Below, piece by piece: positions 63,101 to 64,000 of a DNA stretch of 64,000 nucleotides. A program made the translations under genes and the position numbers. The DNA comes from Lingula anatina (Eukaryota; Brachiopoda; Lingulata; Lingulida; Lingulidae). Where the stretch lies: the NCBI RefSeq assembly GCF_001039355.2, contig NW_019775546.1, forward strand, positions 254,977 to 318,976, in the 5' to 3' direction. Each line of letters begins with the position of its first letter. The first letter of the stretch is position 1. The notes below the pieces were generated by a model. That model saw nothing but the letters and a program-made list of their open reading frames with translations. It was not told the origin of the DNA and did no database searches.

Positions 63101-63561
63101 AACTCTCTAATACATCCTCCCTTAACGCACACAAACACGTATGCACGCGTATGTACTCGTTATTCAGCTTACCCTTACTTTTGCCTCTGAATAAAATAGC
63201 CCTACTTATTCATTGGTAAGCCAAGACAAAACACTCACACGCCGCTGATGATACAATCATGTAATTACTTAACACAATAAAAGTATGTAGTTAAATAATC
63301 ATTTCACAATCACAAAACTGAATTTAACGAAATGATGTTTAGTGCATAGCGACGGCCTGCCCGGTATTGATGTTTCAGTAGTCAAACGATTTTCACAACG
63401 GATGCGCGACGGTTGGTCGAGGTTCTTCTGGTAGAAAACAAATTTGCCACCCTGGGTTTATGTATACACTTTAAAAAGCACGTTCAGTATAAAAACAAAT
63501 ATTCAGGCATTGGCACATATCTCCAGTAATTGCATTCACCCTGTCATTTATTTATTTTCAG

Positions 63562-63653
63562 GAAAACAAGAGTGCAGTGTACGTGTATCTAGCCGGGTAT
63601 GGTGTATCCACGCTGGCCATACTCATCTCTTTGGTCATTTTCTTTGCTTTCAA
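63562..63653 (+). CDS. Class B1 GPCR, TM1 exon
   Basis: Acceptor TATTTTCAG/GAA and donor CAA/GTAAGT bound 92 nt, with phase 0 in and phase 2 out as is usual for the TM1 exon of this family. It encodes ENKSAVYVYLAGYG, then the hydrophobic stretch STLAILISLVIFFAF, corresponding to the TM1 segment xxYxxGYxxSLxxLxxxxxIFxxF. It joins the previous exon in frame (EEKMT-ENKSA). The remaining six helices must lie beyond the window. Confidence 0.85.
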
Positions 63654-63703
63654 GTAAGTATATATATAAGTATATCAACAAAAATTATCATCGTCATCAT
63701 CGT

Positions 63704-63955
63704 CAGGGGCGGATCCAGGATTATTTGAAGGGGGGGGGGGGGTCCGGAATGACATGCATCGGATGCAAAGCTGACCATCGCCCCCTTGGTGTGGGGTTCG
63801 AGTCCTGCTCAACGACGCCGAACTTTTTTGGGTTTTTGGGTAGCGAACAGTGCCCTTTGGAACGGTTTAGAACTATGATTTAGCTAGCCAAAATTCTAAT
63901 TTCAAGAGGGGAACATTGGTGTGATATAATTTTTCGGAAACCGAAGGGGGGTCAG

Positions 63956-64000
<45 letters not shown>
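63704..64000 (+). mobile_element. GGGGCGGATC-ended MITE, forward copy, cut by window end
   Basis: Starts CAGGGGCGGATCCAGGAT, followed by a G run. Interior blocks match the reverse of 36527-36826. The window ends in 44 consecutive C (63957-64000), so the right end is not seen. Confidence 0.7.

Noticed and set aside
63790-63815. GGTTCGAGTCC, a perfect pol III B-box
   Set aside because: It lies inside the GGGGCGGATC MITE, the related copy at 36.7 kb has a different sequence there, and no A-box or cloverleaf is found upstream.

Overview
This is a eukaryotic (metazoan) genomic window. Its genes are broken by GT-AG introns. About 90% of it is non-coding, AT-rich and full of microsatellites, small palindromic DNA transposons (MITEs) and a CR1/L2-type LINE. 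The gene content (an intron-rich bacterial-like esterase, a Ctr copper transporter, a calcitonin-type class B GPCR) and repeat style suggest a marine invertebrate. Amphioxus, a hemichordate or an echinoderm would all fit, but I cannot decide from sequence alone. There are two assembly gaps (27444-27851 and 47864-48146) and two single ambiguous bases (21963, 61330).

Layout. (1) 14-4289, minus strand: a complete seven-exon gene for a ~302-residue alpha/beta hydrolase, with HGGG oxyanion motif and a Ser168/Asp259/His289 triad. (2) 5393-8809, minus strand: a complete four-exon gene for a ~180-residue SLC31/Ctr copper transporter, with MxxxM in TM2 and GxxxG in TM3. (3) 8.9-42 kb: a ~33 kb stretch in which I find no supported gene. 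It holds an inverted pair of ~530 bp repeats at 12.7/15.5 kb, an inverted duplication of a two-MITE unit at 11.5/19.5 kb, a 9-bp-TSD Mutator-like MITE at 16.06 kb, several related palindromic MITE families, and a diverged direct triplication at 30.26-33.97 kb. (4) 42433 to beyond the window end, plus strand: the 5' part of a class B1 (calcitonin/CGRP-receptor-like) GPCR gene. Three exons are visible (start of ectodomain, end of ectodomain, TM1). One ectodomain exon that should lie between the first two was not found. (5) Inside the 18.8 kb interval between those first two exons are a 5'-truncated LINE (46.84-49.53 kb), broken by a gap whose two sides repeat each other, and further MITEs.

The three genes have unrelated functions: ester hydrolysis, copper uptake and peptide-hormone reception. 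No operon-like or defence-system logic is visible. The most unusual content is in the repeats: several palindromic MITE families with shared ends and a shared core, one MITE insertion with a matching empty site elsewhere in the window, and a roughly ten-fold excess of the palindrome TACATGTA. I found no evidence of a new multi-gene system.
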